Source of the DNA: Desulfobacterales bacterium
GTDB lineage: Bacteria; Desulfobacterota; Desulfobacteria; Desulfobacterales; BuS5
Assembly: GCA_020056865.1 (NCBI GenBank)
Contig: JAGVGX010000050.1
Span: 1-8,447, forward strand
DNA: 8,447 nt
Direction of reading: 5' to 3'
The translations under genes and the position numbers were made by a program. Within the stretch, counting starts at the first letter, position 1. Each line of letters begins with the position of its first letter. Below are positions 6,392-8,447 of this stretch, in pieces. The notes under the pieces are model-generated. The model had not been told where the DNA came from, made no database searches, and saw nothing but the letters and a program-made list of their open reading frames with translations.

Positions 6392-7816
6392 TTAATATCT
6401 GTAATGATCCGGCTTATAAGGACCGTTAACAGGAACGTCAAGATACTCCGCCTGCTGCGTTGTCAGTTTGGTGAGTTTTATGCCAAGTCTTTTAAGATGC
6501 AGCCGTGCCACTTCCTCATCCAAGACCTTGGGGAGGGTATATACTTTGTTTTCATATACTTTTGATGCAAGTTCAATTTGGGCAAGGCACTGATTTGTAA
6601 AGCTGTTGCTCATGACAAAACTGGGATGGCCTGTTGCACAACCAAGATTTACCAGTCTTCCTTCTGCCAGCATTATTATAGACCGTCCCGACTTCAGTAC
6701 CCATTTATCTACCTGGGGTTTGATAGTCACCTTTTTACATTCAGGGGTATGGGTTAGATAGCTCATTTCAATTTCACTGTCAAAATGACCGATATTGCAA
6801 ATGATGGCTTCATTTTTCATTTTTTCCATATGAGCGCCGGTGATAACATTTATGCATCCGGTTGCGGTAACAAAAATATCGCCTATAGATGCGGCATCAT
6901 CCATGCCCATAACTTCGTATCCCTCCATGGCGGCCTGAAGGGCGCATATCGGGTCAATTTCATTGATCAGCACACGGGCACCAAATCCGCGCACGGACTG
7001 TGCACATCCTTTGCCTACATCCCCATATCCGCATACGACAATTATTTTTCCTGCTATCATGATATCTGTGGCACGCTTGATCCCGTCTGCAAAAGATTCA
7101 CGGCATCCGTAAAGGTTGTCAAACTTTGATTTGGTTACAGAGTCATTGACATTAAATGCAGGGAAAAGCAGTTCGTTGGTTTTTGCCAGATGATACAATC
7201 TGTGAACACCGGTGGTTGTTTCTTCAGAAACCCCCCTGATAGTTGATGCAATTTTTGTCCAAAAACGCGGATCTCTTTTGTAGCTTTCCTTGAGTCTTTC
7301 GATTAAGCAGATCATGTCCTGGCTTTCATATGTTTTCTCCAGAATAGACGGGTTTTTTTCTATCATCGCACCCTGATGCACATACAAGGTAGCATCTCCG
7401 CCATCGTCAACAATGAGGTCAGGCCCTGTGCCGTCAGGCCATACCAACGCCTGTTCCGTACACCACCAAAAGTCTTCCAGAGTTTCGCCTTTCCATGCAA
7501 ATACGGCTGCGGAGCCTCTCTTTGCAATGGCAGCAGCGGCATGATCCTGGGTTGAGAAAATATTGCATGTCGCCCAGCGGATGTCAGCGCCAAGTTCTTT
7601 CAGTGTTTCTATGAGCATGGCCGTCTGAATAGTCATGTGGAGACTTCCCATGACTTTCATTCCTTTTAGAGGTTTTTGCCTGCCGTATTTTTCACGAACA
7701 GCCATCAGCCCGGGCATTTCATTTTCAGATAATTCCATTTCTTTGATGCCGAGGTCGGCAAGTGTAATGTCAGCTACCTTGTAGGGTAAAGACAGATCAA
7801 GTTCCTTAAAAGGCAT
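6392..7816 (-). CDS. ahcY: S-adenosylhomocysteine hydrolase (adenosylhomocysteinase)
   Basis: Cytoplasmic NAD-dependent enzyme that splits S-adenosylhomocysteine into adenosine and homocysteine, relieving product inhibition of methyltransferases. The 474 residues fit the longer bacterial form, with the extra segment at about 150-190. Substrate-site landmarks are GSLHMT with H60, VDDGGD with D138, SEETTTG with E199, and [17 protein letters not shown] with K229, D233, N234 and C238, equivalent to human K186, D190, N191 and C195. The NAD fold has GYGDVGKG (263-270). NIGHFD (341-346) and the C-terminal HYRY are also typical. The start is ATG 7816, with GGAGGG 4 nt upstream. The frame stays open to 7993, but that extension runs through metK and has no homology. 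metK ends 43 nt upstream, giving the classical methyl-cycle pair. No key residue appears to be missing. Confidence 0.97.
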   Translation of the reverse strand: MPFKELDLSLPYKVADITLADLGIKEMELSENEMPGLMAVREKYGRQKPLKGMKVMGSLHMTIQTAMLIETLKELGADIRWATCNIFSTQDHAAAAIAKRGSAAVFAWKGETLEDFWWCTEQALVWPDGTGPDLIVDDGGDATLYVHQGAMIEKNPSILEKTYESQDMICLIERLKESYKRDPRFWTKIASTIRGVSEETTTGVHRLYHLAKTNELLFPAFNVNDSVTKSKFDNLYGCRESFADGIKRATDIMIAGKIIVVCGYGDVGKGCAQSVRGFGARVLINEIDPICALQAAMEGYEVMGMDDAASIGDIFVTATGCINVITGAHMEKMKNEAIICNIGHFDSEIEMSYLTHTPECKKVTIKPQVDKWVLKSGRSIIMLAEGRLVNLGCATGHPSFVMSNSFTNQCLAQIELASKVYENKVYTLPKVLDEEVARLHLKRLGIKLTKLTTQQAEYLDVPVNGPYKPDHYRY

Positions 7817-7820
7817 GTTT

Positions 7821-7826
7821 CCCTCC
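7821..7826 (-). promoter_or_regulatory. Shine-Dalgarno of ahcY
   Basis: GGAGGG on the minus strand lies 4 nt before ATG 7816. An in-frame ATG at 7828 overlaps this site and would add only MEGN, so 7816 is preferred. Confidence 0.75.
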
Positions 7827-7859
7827 ATGGTTTTTATATTTTTTGTATTTATTTTTTTA

Positions 7860-8447
7860 CTAAAGACCTGCTTTTTCTTTGATAATGTCAACCTTGTCGG
7901 TTTTCTCCCAGGTAAATTCGGGTTCATTTCTTCCAAAGTGTCCGTAAGCAGAGGTTTTATTATAAATGGGACGTAAAAGATCCAGATGCTCAATGATAGC
8001 TGCAGGCCTTAGGTCAAAAACTTCTTTTATGATTTCCTGCACCCGATTTTTTGAGATCACGCCGGTACCCATTAAGTCCACCATGACTGAAATCGGTTCG
8101 GCAACCCCGATCGCATATGCCACCTGAACTTCGCATTTTTTGGAGATACCTGATGCAACAATATTTTTTGCGATATATCGTCCCATATAGGATGCGCTTC
8201 TGTCCACCTTTGACGGATCTTTCCCTGAAAAACAGCCGCCGCCATGGCTTCCCTTGCCGCCGTATGTGTCTACAATTATTTTTCGTCCGGTGAGGCCACA
8301 GTCCCCCATGGGACCGCCGGTTACAAATCTGCCGGTTGGATTAATAAAATAGCGCGTCTGGCCATCGATCATATTTTTTGGCAAGGTTTTTTTTATGACT
8401 TCTTCTATAATAGCTTCCTTTAAATGGGTGTATGTGACATCAGGATC
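7860..8447 (-). CDS. metK: S-adenosylmethionine synthetase, C-terminal half (5' end outside window)
   Basis: Makes S-adenosylmethionine from methionine and ATP in the cytoplasm, supplying the methyl donor whose by-product AhcY clears. The frame is open to the right edge; 195 residues are visible of a usual 380-400. It begins in the central domain ([13 protein letters not shown]). Both family signatures still in view are intact: [25 protein letters not shown] residues at about 44-64, and GGGCFSGKD at 69-76, where Cys is an accepted variant of Ala. [21 protein letters not shown] and [15 protein letters not shown] follow, and the tail [10 protein letters not shown] is typical. TTG 8384 and later in-frame codons are internal, not starts. 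Any SAM or SAH riboswitch would lie beyond the right edge. Confidence 0.96.
   Translation of the reverse strand, partial: DPDVTYTHLKEAIIEEVIKKTLPKNMIDGQTRYFINPTGRFVTGGPMGDCGLTGRKIIVDTYGGKGSHGGGCFSGKDPSKVDRSASYMGRYIAKNIVASGISKKCEVQVAYAIGVAEPISVMVDLMGTGVISKNRVQEIIKEVFDLRPAAIIEHLDLLRPIYNKTSAYGHFGRNEPEFTWEKTDKVDIIKEKAGL

Noticed and set aside
7817..7993. N-terminal extension of AhcY by 59 residues
   Set aside because: It overlaps the conserved C-terminus of metK and has no family match; ATG 7816 has its own ribosome site.

Overview
The window is from a moderately AT-rich Gram-negative bacterium. An RND efflux permease, an outer-membrane-type OmpA lipoprotein and a periplasmic repeat protein imply a double membrane. 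The metK-ahcY pair and the style of the proteins fit a sulfate-reducing Desulfobacterota lineage (Desulfobacteraceae-like). That placement is inference from recall, not from a search.

Layout, left to right. (1) Positions 1-1545, plus strand: the C-terminal half of an RND-family efflux permease cut by the left edge. (2) A 160-nt convergent gap holding two inverted repeats. (3) Positions 1706-2254, minus strand: a small secreted protein made almost entirely of six exact-period 22-residue repeats. Its DNA carries a 198-bp higher-order duplication with one silent mismatch in 133 bp. (4) A 354-nt AT-rich divergent intergenic region with palindromes and short direct repeats. (5) Positions 2609-4192 and 4253-4774, plus strand: a YtcJ-like amidohydrolase followed after 60 nt by a DUF523 / TudS-like protein that keeps the three cysteines of an iron-sulfur site. 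(6) A short convergent gap. (7) Positions 4881-8447, minus strand: a probable operon transcribed right to left, metK (cut by the right edge), ahcY, then an OmpA-domain lipoprotein.

The clearest functional unit is metK-ahcY. MetK makes S-adenosylmethionine, and AhcY removes the S-adenosylhomocysteine left after methyl transfer, so the pair runs two steps of the activated methyl cycle. The OmpA-domain lipoprotein follows at 50 nt and may simply share the transcript. The amidohydrolase and TudS-like protein may act together on a heterocyclic or thio-substituted compound, but this rests only on adjacency and family knowledge.

I do not see a CRISPR array, tRNA, rRNA, integrase, transposase or complete mobile element. 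The most unusual object is the 22-residue repeat protein and its recently duplicated DNA. The most testable functional idea is the amidohydrolase/TudS-like pair.
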